NCBI RefSeq assembly: GCF_016595415.1
Contig: NZ_JAENIO010000011.1
Coordinates: 28,249 to 92,248 of the forward strand
Source: Roseibacillus ishigakijimensis
GTDB taxonomy: Bacteria; Verrucomicrobiota; Verrucomicrobiia; Verrucomicrobiales; Akkermansiaceae
DNA: 64,000 nt
Reading direction: 5' to 3'
The position numbers and the translations under genes were made by a program. Below are positions 8,850 through 16,883 of the stretch, piece after piece. The notes beneath the pieces are model-generated. The model was not told the DNA's origin, made no database searches, and saw nothing but the letters and a program-made list of their open reading frames with translations. The stretch's first letter is position 1. Each line of letters starts with the position of its first letter.

Positions 8850-9285
8850 GATTCCTGTTGGCGGAGAAACGGAACTCCCGCCGGAAGGGGAGGCTCTGCT
8901 GGAGGCCGCCCGGGCGGTGCAGTCCCGGGCCTACGCGCCTTATTCCCGCTTCCTGGTCGCGGCCGCCCTGCGTGACGAAAACGGCATGATCCATGTTGGG
9001 GTCAATGTCGAGAATGCGGCTTATCCCAACGGCACCTGTGCCGAGACCGCTGCCATTACCGCCATGGTCACTGCGGGGGCTCGCGAAATCGCGGCCATAG
9101 CTATCGTGGGCGGGAAGGGGGACTTCTGCCCTCCCTGCGGAGCCTGTCGCCAGCGGATTCGCGAATTTGCCCGGCCTTCTGCTCTTATTTTCCTGTCGGA
9201 TGAGAATTCACAGCGACGGGTTCACACTTTGGGTGAATTACTGCCGGAGAGTTTCGGACCCGCCCACTTGTTGTCGAACTCGTGA
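8842..9285 (+). CDS. cdd: Cytidine deaminase
   Basis: A 147-residue enzyme of the small tetrameric class, converting cytidine and deoxycytidine to uridine and deoxyuridine in pyrimidine salvage, in the cytoplasm. The zinc site is complete: CAE (Cys66, catalytic Glu68) and PCGAC (Cys99, Cys102). The AYAPYSRFLVAAAL and NVENAAYPNGTCAE segments are typical substrate-binding parts. The frame extends upstream, but ATG 8842 gives the family length and overlaps the preceding gene by 8 bp, indicating coupling. Confidence 0.95.
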   Translation: MTKIPVGGETELPPEGEALLEAARAVQSRAYAPYSRFLVAAALRDENGMIHVGVNVENAAYPNGTCAETAAITAMVTAGAREIAAIAIVGGKGDFCPPCGACRQRIREFARPSALIFLSDENSQRRVHTLGELLPESFGPAHLLSNS

Positions 9286-9318
9286 GGCGGCTTGGGTTGG
9301 TGGCGATTGATTCTGCCT

Positions 9319-10101
9319 TCAGGGCCGACGACGAACGGCCAAGGCGAATGCTGAAAGTCCCAGGAGGGTTAGGGAGCTGGGTTCAGGCACTGCGCTCAGC
9401 ACATAACCGTTCAAAATGCCGGCTCCTCCTCCGGGGCCGCTGCGTTTCGCCATGAAAACGACCGGGTTGGTGTCGGTGACTGTGAAGCTTACGGAATAAA
9501 TGCCCGCTAGAATCTGGCCGTCCCCGCCGCCAAACACCCTTGCGGCTTCTTCCGCTCCTCCGAGGCGGTTGTTGATGTCGCTTCCGTCGTTTATCATGAC
9601 CAGGTTCGTGCGTTGGGCATCTGCCCCTCCAAAAAGAAATTGCACCGTGTAGGTCTGACTCGGGTCTAGAGTGGTGAAGGTTAACCTCACTTCGTTGCCT
9701 CCGGAAGTGGCTCCGTTGGTTGTCCGACCGTTGAAAAGGTCATTGAACTCGGGAACCGATCCCGAGTGGTCGCTGTAGTTGGCTGTCGCAGTTTCAAAAC
9801 TGATCGAGCCTGCATTGCTCGAGAGGGAGCCTCCCGTGAAGAGAGAGGAGGAAACATTGGTGAAAGGGATCCCGTTCACGGTAGTCCCTCCGATGGCTTC
9901 GCTCGTAAAGTTATGGGCTGCAATGAGATTGGCTCCCGGATTCCTGAGGTCCGAAGCCGAGGTGACTTCCCGAAATTGGTAGGAACCCTCCACCAGCGTG
10001 ATCGCTGATTGCAAGGGGGCCGCCGTGATGAGAAAAAAGGAGCTGAGAATTGCGAGGGGTTTACGAGTGCTCTGCAAGGAGTTGTTTGTGGTGAATTTCA
10101 T
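9319..10101 (-). CDS. PEP-CTERM sorted exported protein
   Basis: The 260-residue protein has a long N-region and signal sequence (residues 1-33, with ILSSFFLITAAPLQSA). The body is Gly/Asn/Thr/Ser-rich and beta-structured. The tail is a classical tripartite PEP-CTERM signal: VPEPSS, a hydrophobic stretch (LTLLGLSAFALAV) and RRRP. Such proteins are processed by an exosortase and attached to the surface or exopolysaccharide. No exosortase gene is in the window. The body has no recognisable enzyme motif. It is a single-gene unit convergent with cdd and divergent from lemA. Confidence 0.9.
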   Translation of the reverse strand: MKFTTNNSLQSTRKPLAILSSFFLITAAPLQSAITLVEGSYQFREVTSASDLRNPGANLIAAHNFTSEAIGGTTVNGIPFTNVSSSLFTGGSLSSNAGSISFETATANYSDHSGSVPEFNDLFNGRTTNGATSGGNEVRLTFTTLDPSQTYTVQFLFGGADAQRTNLVMINDGSDINNRLGGAEEAARVFGGGDGQILAGIYSVSFTVTDTNPVVFMAKRSGPGGGAGILNGYVLSAVPEPSSLTLLGLSAFALAVRRRP

Positions 10102-10183
10102 GGTTTATGGACAACGGGTTCTCTGGATTCTGCGATTATTTTAAATCCTGATGGAATTATTTTCATAAACAAAATCGCTAAAG

Positions 10184-10200
10184 TCAATACTTCGTATTGA
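10184..10200. promoter_or_regulatory. 17-bp inverted repeat upstream of the PEP-CTERM gene
   Basis: TCAATAC-TTC-GTATTGA is a perfect 7-bp inverted repeat about 83 bp before the PEP-CTERM start. On the minus strand it overlaps a TTGACT sequence that could serve as a -35 element. The 217-bp gap around it (10102-10318) is AT-rich, unlike its surroundings. An operator role is inferred from position. Confidence 0.35.
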
Positions 10201-10318
10201 TTTATTGTTCCGAAGTCCGCCGCCAAGGGCGAGAGCAGAGAAAGTGGGGTTGGCGAATGGGAACCTTTTCGCCTGTTTGTAATCGCCAAAGGACCGTTTT
10301 TCGGACAGCTTTCATGCC

Positions 10319-10912
10319 ATGGATCCTCTCATCATTCTTCTCATTCTGATCGTCCTCGTGGTCGTCGTGGGCCTGTGGTTGATGTCGCAATACAATGGCC
10401 TCGTGAAGGCGCGAAACCGCTACCGCAATGGGTTTGCCCAGATCGATGTCCAGCTCAAGCGTCGCCACGACCTCATTCCCAATCTGGTGGAAACGGCCAA
10501 GAGCTTCATGAAACATGAGCGCGAAACTCTCGAAGCGGTCATTGCGGCGCGCAATGCGGCGGAAAGCGCGCGTTCGGGGGCCTCTCCCGAGAAGCCCGAA
10601 AGCGTGCAGAGCCTGGGAGCCGCTGAAGGCAGTCTGGGCGGCACTCTGGGGCGGCTTTTCGCTCTCAGCGAGAGTTACCCGGAGCTGGGTTCCAATCAAA
10701 ATATGCTGCAATTGCAGGAGGAACTCACCAGCACTGAAAACAAAGTCGGTTTCTCGCGCCAAGCTTACAATGACGCGGTGACGGCCTACAACACCAAGCG
10801 GGAGAGTTTTCCCACCAACATCTTCGCCAATCTTTTCAACTTTGGTCCTGCCGCTCTCTTTGAGGTCAGCGAACCCGGCGAACGGGACCGGGTCGACGTG
10901 AAGTTCGATTAA
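10319..10912 (+). CDS. lemA: LemA family membrane protein
   Basis: The 197-residue protein has an N-terminal membrane helix (about residues 4-22, IILLILIVLVVVVGLWL) and a long helical domain with the LemA signature YNGLVKARNRYRNGFAQIDVQ and LKRRHDLIPNLVETAKSFMKHERETLE. LemA proteins are widespread, inner-membrane anchored and of uncertain biochemical function. They frequently accompany an M48 metalloprotease, as here with a 13-bp gap to the next gene, so the pair is almost certainly one operon in envelope or membrane-protein quality control (role inferred). Confidence 0.95.
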   Translation: MDPLIILLILIVLVVVVGLWLMSQYNGLVKARNRYRNGFAQIDVQLKRRHDLIPNLVETAKSFMKHERETLEAVIAARNAAESARSGASPEKPESVQSLGAAEGSLGGTLGRLFALSESYPELGSNQNMLQLQEELTSTENKVGFSRQAYNDAVTAYNTKRESFPTNIFANLFNFGPAALFEVSEPGERDRVDVKFD

Positions 10913-10925
10913 GCGATTCGCCGCC

Positions 10926-12797
10926 ATGGACTTTTTTCAAGCCCAGGACGAGGCCCGCAAGAAGACCGGTTGGCTTCTCTTCGCTTTTCTCTTCTGCGTG
11001 GTCGGGGTGGTGGTCTCCATAGCCCTGCTCTCGTGGGGGCTCTCCATTCTCATCGGGGAAAATCTGCCCCTGCCCTTCACCGCTTCCATCGGGGCGGGCG
11101 TGGGTGGGCTCATCCTACTCGCCAGCGGGTTCAAGGCCCTCCAGCTGCGGGGTGGGGGGGGAGTGGTGGCCCGCGACCTCGGCGGGCGACTGGTTGATCC
11201 CTCGACCACCGAGACCCATGAGCGACGCCTTCTCAATGTGGTGGAGGAAATGGCCATCGCCTCTGGGGTGCCTGTGCCGCAGGTCTATGTGATGGACGAG
11301 GAGGGCGATATCAATGCCTTCGCGGCTGGCACCGAACCCGGCAATGCCGCCATCGGGGTCACTCGCGGTTGTCTCACGCTCCTGAACCGTGCCGAGCTGC
11401 AAGGAGTCATCGCCCACGAGTTTTCTCATATTCTCAATGGCGACATGAAGCTCAACATGAGGCTGATTGGCTGGATATTCGGCTTGGTCGTGCTCACCAT
11501 CATGGGGCGGGGGATTCTCCACAGTCTGCGCTTTGTCCGTGTCAATGGCAGCAATCGCGAGGGCAATAGCACGGGGGCCATCCTCTTGGCCATTCTTGCC
11601 GTCGGCCTGGGGCTGCTTGTCATCGGGGGCATCGGCACCTTTTTTGCCCGCGTTCTCCAGGCGGCGGTCTCACGGCAACGCGAATTCCTGGCCGATGCCT
11701 CGGCGGTGCAGTTCACCCGCGAGCCCGAGGGATTGGCCGGAGCCCTGAAAAAAATCGGGGGAGCGGGCTCCAAGATTCAATCTGCCAAGGCGGCGGAGGC
11801 CAGTCACTGCTTTTTCGCCAATGGTGGGCTCTTTGCCTTTGGCTTCGCCACCCACCCTCCTCTGGAGGTGCGCATTCGTCGTTTGCAGAAGGACTGGGAC
11901 GGTCACTTTTCCGCCAGTTCCCTCGCCCCCATCGCGGCCAGAGAGTCTTCCCCAAGCCGCGAACGCGATGCTCGCCTGGCGGGTTTTGCCGATGCCAGTC
12001 GTCTGGGGGACAGCGCCCGGGTCCATCTGGCCCAAGGTCACCGCCTCCGGGAGGAGTTGCCGCGCGAATGGCAGGAGGCCGTCCACCACCGGGAAGAGGC
12101 GCAAGCTCTCGTCTTCGGCCTCTTGCTCGCAGAAGACCAAGCCCTCCGTGCGGAAGAAGTCGCGACCCTGCGGGAGAAAGCCGGACCCGATGCCGCCGAG
12201 CTGGCCCTGCGCTGGCAAGGCGCTCTCGGAGAAGCCCATTCCGCCAACAAGATTGCCCTCATCGACCTTGCGGTGCCCACTTTGCGCAATCTTTCCCGCC
12301 CGGAATACGAGCGCTTTGTTGGCTTGTCCCGAGACCTCATCGCGAGCGATGGCCGGGTCGACATCTTCGAGTTCATGCTGCAGCGCCTCATCGAGCACCA
12401 CCTCGCGGGTCATTTTGCCCACCGGGGAAGCCCGCGCATTCGCTATCATCAGATCAGCGACCTCAGTTCCGAGGCCGAGCTTTTGCTCTCCGCCTTTGCC
12501 CATCTCAATCCCGAACCCGCACAAGCCTTCGAGCAGGGATGGCGCGAGCTTGCTCTCGCTTCCGGTCAGTTGCGGCCGGCTGGCGAAATTGACTTGAGCA
12601 AGATCAACCGCCATCTGGAGCGTTTCGAGGAGGCCTCCCCCCTTCTCAAGCGCACCTTCCTGCAGGCCTGCACCCGCACCGTCGCCAGCGACGGCCAATT
12701 GTCCAGCCGCGAGGCCGAGCTGCTGCGAGCCATGGCCGATAGCATTGGCTGCCCGCTGGCCCCTTGGGTGGAGGAGCTGGAGCATGGCGAGCGCTGA
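10926..12797 (+). CDS. M48 (HtpX-like) membrane metalloprotease with TerB-like C-terminal extension
   Basis: The 623-residue protein has two N-terminal membrane helices (about 16-42 and 52-72). The peptidase domain carries the zinc motif HEFSH (164-168) and the downstream Glu ligand in REFLADASAV, and more hydrophobic segments lie between them (about 180-240). M48/HtpX proteases are usually about 300 residues. The extra half has two stretches resembling TerB-like helical repeats (about 475, IASDGRVDIFEFMLQRL; about 580, VASDGQLSSREAELLRAM). It follows lemA by 13 bp. It probably cleaves misfolded or signalling membrane proteins; substrates cannot be read from sequence. Confidence 0.93.
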   Translation: MDFFQAQDEARKKTGWLLFAFLFCVVGVVVSIALLSWGLSILIGENLPLPFTASIGAGVGGLILLASGFKALQLRGGGGVVARDLGGRLVDPSTTETHERRLLNVVEEMAIASGVPVPQVYVMDEEGDINAFAAGTEPGNAAIGVTRGCLTLLNRAELQGVIAHEFSHILNGDMKLNMRLIGWIFGLVVLTIMGRGILHSLRFVRVNGSNREGNSTGAILLAILAVGLGLLVIGGIGTFFARVLQAAVSRQREFLADASAVQFTREPEGLAGALKKIGGAGSKIQSAKAAEASHCFFANGGLFAFGFATHPPLEVRIRRLQKDWDGHFSASSLAPIAARESSPSRERDARLAGFADASRLGDSARVHLAQGHRLREELPREWQEAVHHREEAQALVFGLLLAEDQALRAEEVATLREKAGPDAAELALRWQGALGEAHSANKIALIDLAVPTLRNLSRPEYERFVGLSRDLIASDGRVDIFEFMLQRLIEHHLAGHFAHRGSPRIRYHQISDLSSEAELLLSAFAHLNPEPAQAFEQGWRELALASGQLRPAGEIDLSKINRHLERFEEASPLLKRTFLQACTRTVASDGQLSSREAELLRAMADSIGCPLAPWVEELEHGER

Positions 12798-12855
12798 GAA
12801 AACCATCTCGCCGTCCAGTTGCCCGGTAGTGACTTGACGAAAGAGTGACCCGTTT

Positions 12856-13833
12856 TTGCTTGTTCTCCCGGGGGGGCGGGCGGGTCTCTTTGTCCCCCCG
12901 AGCACTCCGCACTTGAGTTTCTTTTCGTTGTGGCGACATTGGGCCCGCGTGGAAAGAAGCCGGACACCTTGGTGGCAATGGCCCAACCTGCTGAGCCTCG
13001 ATGCTCCGCTGGTTGCGGTGGCGTGGCTCTGGATGTTTTCACGCTTCTACTTCATTGAGGTTCAGGATCCGGCTGTCTATGGTGTCTTGGCTGGTTTGGT
13101 CTGGGTCATCTACGTCGTGGACCGCATCCGCGATGCCTCCTCCTCCACCCCGGAGCTCCGGGACCGGCATCATTTTCACGACCGTCACCGCCGGGTCTTG
13201 CTGTCCCTGGCTGCCCTCGTTTTTCTGGCCTCCATCGTCGGCTTCTTTCTGGGAGTGCCCTTCAGCATGCTCTGGGACTGGCCCCGGGGCTACCCGGCCT
13301 CTTTTGCCGCCTTTCTCCAGGCGAGCCTCACCCACGGGATGGTTGTTCTGGGGATGGCGATTCTCTTTTTCTTCCTCGGCTTCCGTTCCAACCGGGGAAT
13401 GGACTTTGCGCTCTTCAAAAACGGGTGGGTCGCCCTCACTTTCGCTTTCGGCACCGCCGCCGGCGCTCATTTCTACTCCTATGCGAGCGTGCTGGACATG
13501 ATCACCTCCTTCGAGGCTCTCGGTTTCGCCTTCCTCTGCCTCATGAATCTCAATGCCATCGAGCTCTGGGAGCGGGAAGAGGCCGCCGGAGAAGATTATC
13601 CCCAGCGAGATTTTCTTCTCAGCTTGCCACTTTTACTCATCGGCGGGACCTCGCTGTGGGCTGCTCTCTATTGGCATGACTATCACAAGCCCTTCTACTA
13701 TTCCATGTTGGTCGCCTCGGCAGCCTTGCTGATGCTCGATCACTTCCGGGTCACCCTTTCGGCCCGGCTTCTCCGCGTTCTCGCCGATCTCGCCCTCCTT
13801 CTCCCGCTCCCCATCTTCTGGTTCTGGTTCTGA
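12856..13833 (+). CDS. Multipass membrane protein, possibly UbiA-prenyltransferase-like
   Basis: The open frame encodes up to 325 residues with about eight hydrophobic helices. The first loop after helix two carries an acidic/basic block, YVVDRIRDASSSTPELRDRHHFH, which recalls the Asp-rich substrate motif of UbiA prenyltransferases but does not match it exactly, so the family call is tentative. The start is uncertain: no ATG precedes the first helix, and candidates are TTG 12856, 12913 or 12928 and GTG 12949. A very GC-rich hairpin (CGGGGGG / CCCCCCG, about 12869-12899) overlaps the earliest candidate, which favours a later one. It may be cotranscribed with lemA and the protease (58 bp gap). 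Confidence 0.7.
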   Translation: MLVLPGGRAGLFVPPSTPHLSFFSLWRHWARVERSRTPWWQWPNLLSLDAPLVAVAWLWMFSRFYFIEVQDPAVYGVLAGLVWVIYVVDRIRDASSSTPELRDRHHFHDRHRRVLLSLAALVFLASIVGFFLGVPFSMLWDWPRGYPASFAAFLQASLTHGMVVLGMAILFFFLGFRSNRGMDFALFKNGWVALTFAFGTAAGAHFYSYASVLDMITSFEALGFAFLCLMNLNAIELWEREEAAGEDYPQRDFLLSLPLLLIGGTSLWAALYWHDYHKPFYYSMLVASAALLMLDHFRVTLSARLLRVLADLALLLPLPIFWFWF

Positions 13834-14085
13834 GGTAAGAACGCGGCCGGAGGTGAAACCTCCATTGGCGGAGTAAGTCTCAAGATTCTTATCGTGAGTT
13901 CTCCACGTCATTTTTTGGAGTCCTCCCGACGCCCTTGCGTAAACCTTAGTCGTAGTTGAATTAGTAATCAAATTTTATAATTATTAGCAAAATTTTCCCG
14001 GTAATCATTGATGAAATTATTGCAAAGTTGTTGATATAAATAGAAAAGTTCCTAATGTAGCTTGACAAATAGTGGTTAAAAACAG

Positions 14086-15729
14086 ATGAAGCCGCGTCCT
14101 CCGATGGCACGCATAATGACCTTGCGATTCCATAGTTTGCTTTTTCTGCCGCTCTGCCTCACACAGGTTTGGGGTCAAGACGAGAACCCGGTCGACGGGC
14201 AGCAGGCCGGTTTGCCGATTGAAGAAGTGGCTGTCGTTTCCTCTTCCGCTCAGGCAGAAGGGGTGGAGCTGCCTCTGGAGGAGTATCTCCAAATTTCATC
14301 ATTGCAGAGCGAGTCAGGCGAGCTTGCCACCCATGCAGTGCCGCCGCCCTCCGTTTTGCCCGAGGAGGTTTCCGTTCAAGAGGCTCTTGCTGGAGAAGAA
14401 ACCTCAGGGGAGGGCGGGCGTCTCCCGGAACCGGTGCACAGCCTTGATTCGGAAGTTATTCTTCCCCTTGAAGGCGGGCCAGTCAGTCAGAAAAGGCCTC
14501 TCACCTTCGAAGAGGCCGAGCGAGCCGAGGAAGATTTTTCTTTCGATGAGTTTGAAAAGGTGGAGGTGAGCTTGGCCACGGTCTTTGAGTACGACACGAA
14601 TCTGCTCTTGAGTGAAGAGGATGAAGTGCAGGCTACTTCCTTTTCTATTAGCCCGACTCTTCGTTATCTTTCCGCTCCCGAGGGAGGGGCATTGTGGATT
14701 GGGAAGTTTACTTATACTCCCACTGCGCAGTTATTCTTTGAGGACTCCGATTATAACAGCGTGGATCATCTTGCGGGCGTGGGGCTGTCCTATAGCGGCG
14801 CGGTGATCGAGTTGAATACTCTCGCTGGTTACCGGGAAAAAACAGATAGCGATCGGTTTGAGGGGGGACGGGTTGAAGACCGTTTGCTCACCTTCGCTCT
14901 CGATACGGAATATTATCTCTCCGAGAAGACCGCTTTGGTGGCGGAGTTTGCTTACGGAAGCTTTCGCGACGATCGCGCCAATTCGCGCGAAGCCGATAGT
15001 GTGATCGCGTCATTGACCGGCTATTGGAGCTTCACCCCACTCGTGCGCTTGGGACCTTCCATTCGCTACGGCTCGAGCGATTCCGATAATTTTGGTCGCA
15101 CCACGGCAGTGGCGGCTTTGTTGCGCGGCCAGTATGAATTGAGCGAAGTGGTGCGACTGGGCTCCTTCCTTGGAGTCGAGCGCAGTGACAAGGATTTCGA
15201 CGATTCCAGTGACACTGCTTTCACCTTTGGGGTTGATTTTCTCTACGAAGATCCTCTCTTGCCTTGGTCGCTCTCAGGAGAGTGGGCCCTCCAGTCGGTG
15301 CAGCGCTTGAATTCGCTCAGCACCCGGCTCGGCGGCGGCGAGTCCCGTTGGGGAGGTCGCTTGCAGGCCAACTACCAGTGGACCGACTTCACTCGCTTCT
15401 CTCTTTCTCTTCTCTATCAGCCCATCCCCGACCCCGGAGGAAGCCGCTATTCGGTCAACGATTTGTCTTTCTCCATTGGGGGGCAACACGATTTCGGCGA
15501 TTCCCTCGTTGGCCTTCGCTACTACCACACTCTCTCCCAGTATGAAGCCTTGCAGGGTTTCGGTCCGACTCCTGACGACCAGTCCCTTTCGGGGGTTCGC
15601 TTTTCCTACGAACGGAAAATGTTCGACGATCTCTTCCGACTTGGCAGCTATCTTGCTTATAGCTCTGGTGATGGTCAAACCTCCTGGAGTCGTAATCAAA
15701 TTGGTGTAACTTTCGATTATGCCTTTTAG
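14086..15729 (+). CDS. Outer-membrane beta-barrel protein at the head of the exopolysaccharide locus
   Basis: The 547-residue protein has a signal peptide ending near LCLTQVWGQ. An acidic, Pro/Glu-rich segment (about 30-150) follows, then about 390 residues of alternating amphipathic strands rich in Tyr, Phe, Ser and Asp, ending in FDYAF. A terminal Phe after a strand is the usual outer-membrane assembly signal. It resembles the barrel proteins found beside PEP-CTERM/EPS export genes and may complete the export channel; that is inference. In-frame ATGs at 14104 and 14116 are alternative starts. A TTGACA at 14062-14067 would fit a promoter only if translation starts at one of these later ATGs. 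The 252-bp gap before it (13834-14085) is AT-rich. Confidence 0.8.
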   Translation: MKPRPPMARIMTLRFHSLLFLPLCLTQVWGQDENPVDGQQAGLPIEEVAVVSSSAQAEGVELPLEEYLQISSLQSESGELATHAVPPPSVLPEEVSVQEALAGEETSGEGGRLPEPVHSLDSEVILPLEGGPVSQKRPLTFEEAERAEEDFSFDEFEKVEVSLATVFEYDTNLLLSEEDEVQATSFSISPTLRYLSAPEGGALWIGKFTYTPTAQLFFEDSDYNSVDHLAGVGLSYSGAVIELNTLAGYREKTDSDRFEGGRVEDRLLTFALDTEYYLSEKTALVAEFAYGSFRDDRANSREADSVIASLTGYWSFTPLVRLGPSIRYGSSDSDNFGRTTAVAALLRGQYELSEVVRLGSFLGVERSDKDFDDSSDTAFTFGVDFLYEDPLLPWSLSGEWALQSVQRLNSLSTRLGGGESRWGGRLQANYQWTDFTRFSLSLLYQPIPDPGGSRYSVNDLSFSIGGQHDFGDSLVGLRYYHTLSQYEALQGFGPTPDDQSLSGVRFSYERKMFDDLFRLGSYLAYSSGDGQTSWSRNQIGVTFDYAF

Positions 15730-15761
15730 TCTTTATCGGTTGATTAGTGGTAATAAAAAAT

Positions 15762-16829
15762 ATGAAGACTCTTATTTTCTTTTTCAGTTTTATGATGGGT
15801 CTCCCGCTTAGCTTGCTTGGCCAGGACTCCAATGGTGAAGCCTATCTTCTGAAAGGGAATGATGAAGTCCGGCTCAACGTCTTCGGCGAGCCCGACATGA
15901 GCCGTGAAGTGCGCCTCACGGCCACCGGAGAAGCTTCCCTCCCCTTGTTGGGCTCGGTCAAACTGGGCGGGATGAGCCTAGGGGCTGCAGAGGAGCGTGT
16001 GGCCGAGCTTTATCGCGGCGATTACCTGGTCGAGCCACGAATCAGCATCAACCTTCTCAATGCGGCCAGTGAGCGCGTGATGGTGATGGGTGCCGTTCTC
16101 AACCCCGGCTCGGTGGAAATCCCCGCCAATACCACTCTGGACCTCGTCAGCGCCCTGGGTTCGGCCGGTGGCTTCACCGCCCAAGCGCAGCCCGAAAAGA
16201 TCGAGCTCGTCCGGGGCTCGCAATCCTTCGTCTATGGCTTTGCCCAACTGGGAGCGGCTGATTCCAATCCCATCATGCTCAAGCATGGCGACATCATCAA
16301 CGTTCCCACCAACCCCTTTGTGAACAAGTCCGTGACCATCGTGGGCGAGGTGGAGGCTCCCGGCGAACGCCCTTACCCGACTTCCGGCACCCTCGAACTC
16401 CAGACCCTCATTGGCTTGGCACAAGGAGTCACCGAAGAGGCCGATGTCAATCTGATCAAACTCAAGCGCGCCGATCGCGTCATCCGTCTCAGCCTTCCTT
16501 CCGATTCCGCCTTCCCCATCCTCCCTGGCGACGTCGTGACCGTGGCCGAAAGCCAGTATGTCGATGAGTTCGTCACCATCCTCGGCGAAGTGGGCCGACC
16601 CGGTCCGGTGGCCTTCCCCAAGGACGGCAAGCTCGACCTTCTCACCGCACTTTCGCTGGCCGGTGGATTCGACCGCCTCGCCAATAAGAAACGCGTCGTG
16701 GTCAGCCGTCAGGTCAATGGCGTCAGCAAGGCGGTCCGCCTCGATGTCGCCGAGATGGAAGAAGGGCAGACCGGCCTCTTCTTCCTGCAGCCCGGCGATA
16801 CCGTCACCATCCCTGTCCGGCGCTTCTAA
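15762..16829 (+). CDS. Wza-like polysaccharide export protein (Poly_export/SLBB)
   Basis: A 355-residue exported protein with signal peptide MKTLIFFFSFMMGLPLSLLG. I start it at ATG 15762 rather than the GTG five codons upstream because it gives the compact signal. A Poly_export domain follows (about 25-100, LKGNDEVRLNVFGEPDMSREV), then SLBB domains beginning near VMGAVLNPGSVEIP, IVGEVEAPGERPYP and ILGEVGRPGPVAFP. There is no lipobox Cys, unlike E. coli Wza, so anchoring differs. In Wzy-dependent systems this protein forms the periplasmic/outer-membrane channel for polysaccharide. It precedes the Wzc-like kinase by 54 bp. Confidence 0.93.
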   Translation: MKTLIFFFSFMMGLPLSLLGQDSNGEAYLLKGNDEVRLNVFGEPDMSREVRLTATGEASLPLLGSVKLGGMSLGAAEERVAELYRGDYLVEPRISINLLNAASERVMVMGAVLNPGSVEIPANTTLDLVSALGSAGGFTAQAQPEKIELVRGSQSFVYGFAQLGAADSNPIMLKHGDIINVPTNPFVNKSVTIVGEVEAPGERPYPTSGTLELQTLIGLAQGVTEEADVNLIKLKRADRVIRLSLPSDSAFPILPGDVVTVAESQYVDEFVTILGEVGRPGPVAFPKDGKLDLLTALSLAGGFDRLANKKRVVVSRQVNGVSKAVRLDVAEMEEGQTGLFFLQPGDTVTIPVRRF

Positions 16830-16883
16830 GCCTCCCTTCTTCCCGTCGCTCCCTTCCCAACAACCCCCTCCCAATCCATCCCA

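Noticed and set aside
12869..12899. GC-rich hairpin as terminator of the M48 protease gene
   Set aside because: There is no T-tract, and it may lie within the next coding frame depending on its start; left as a note in the membrane protein entry.
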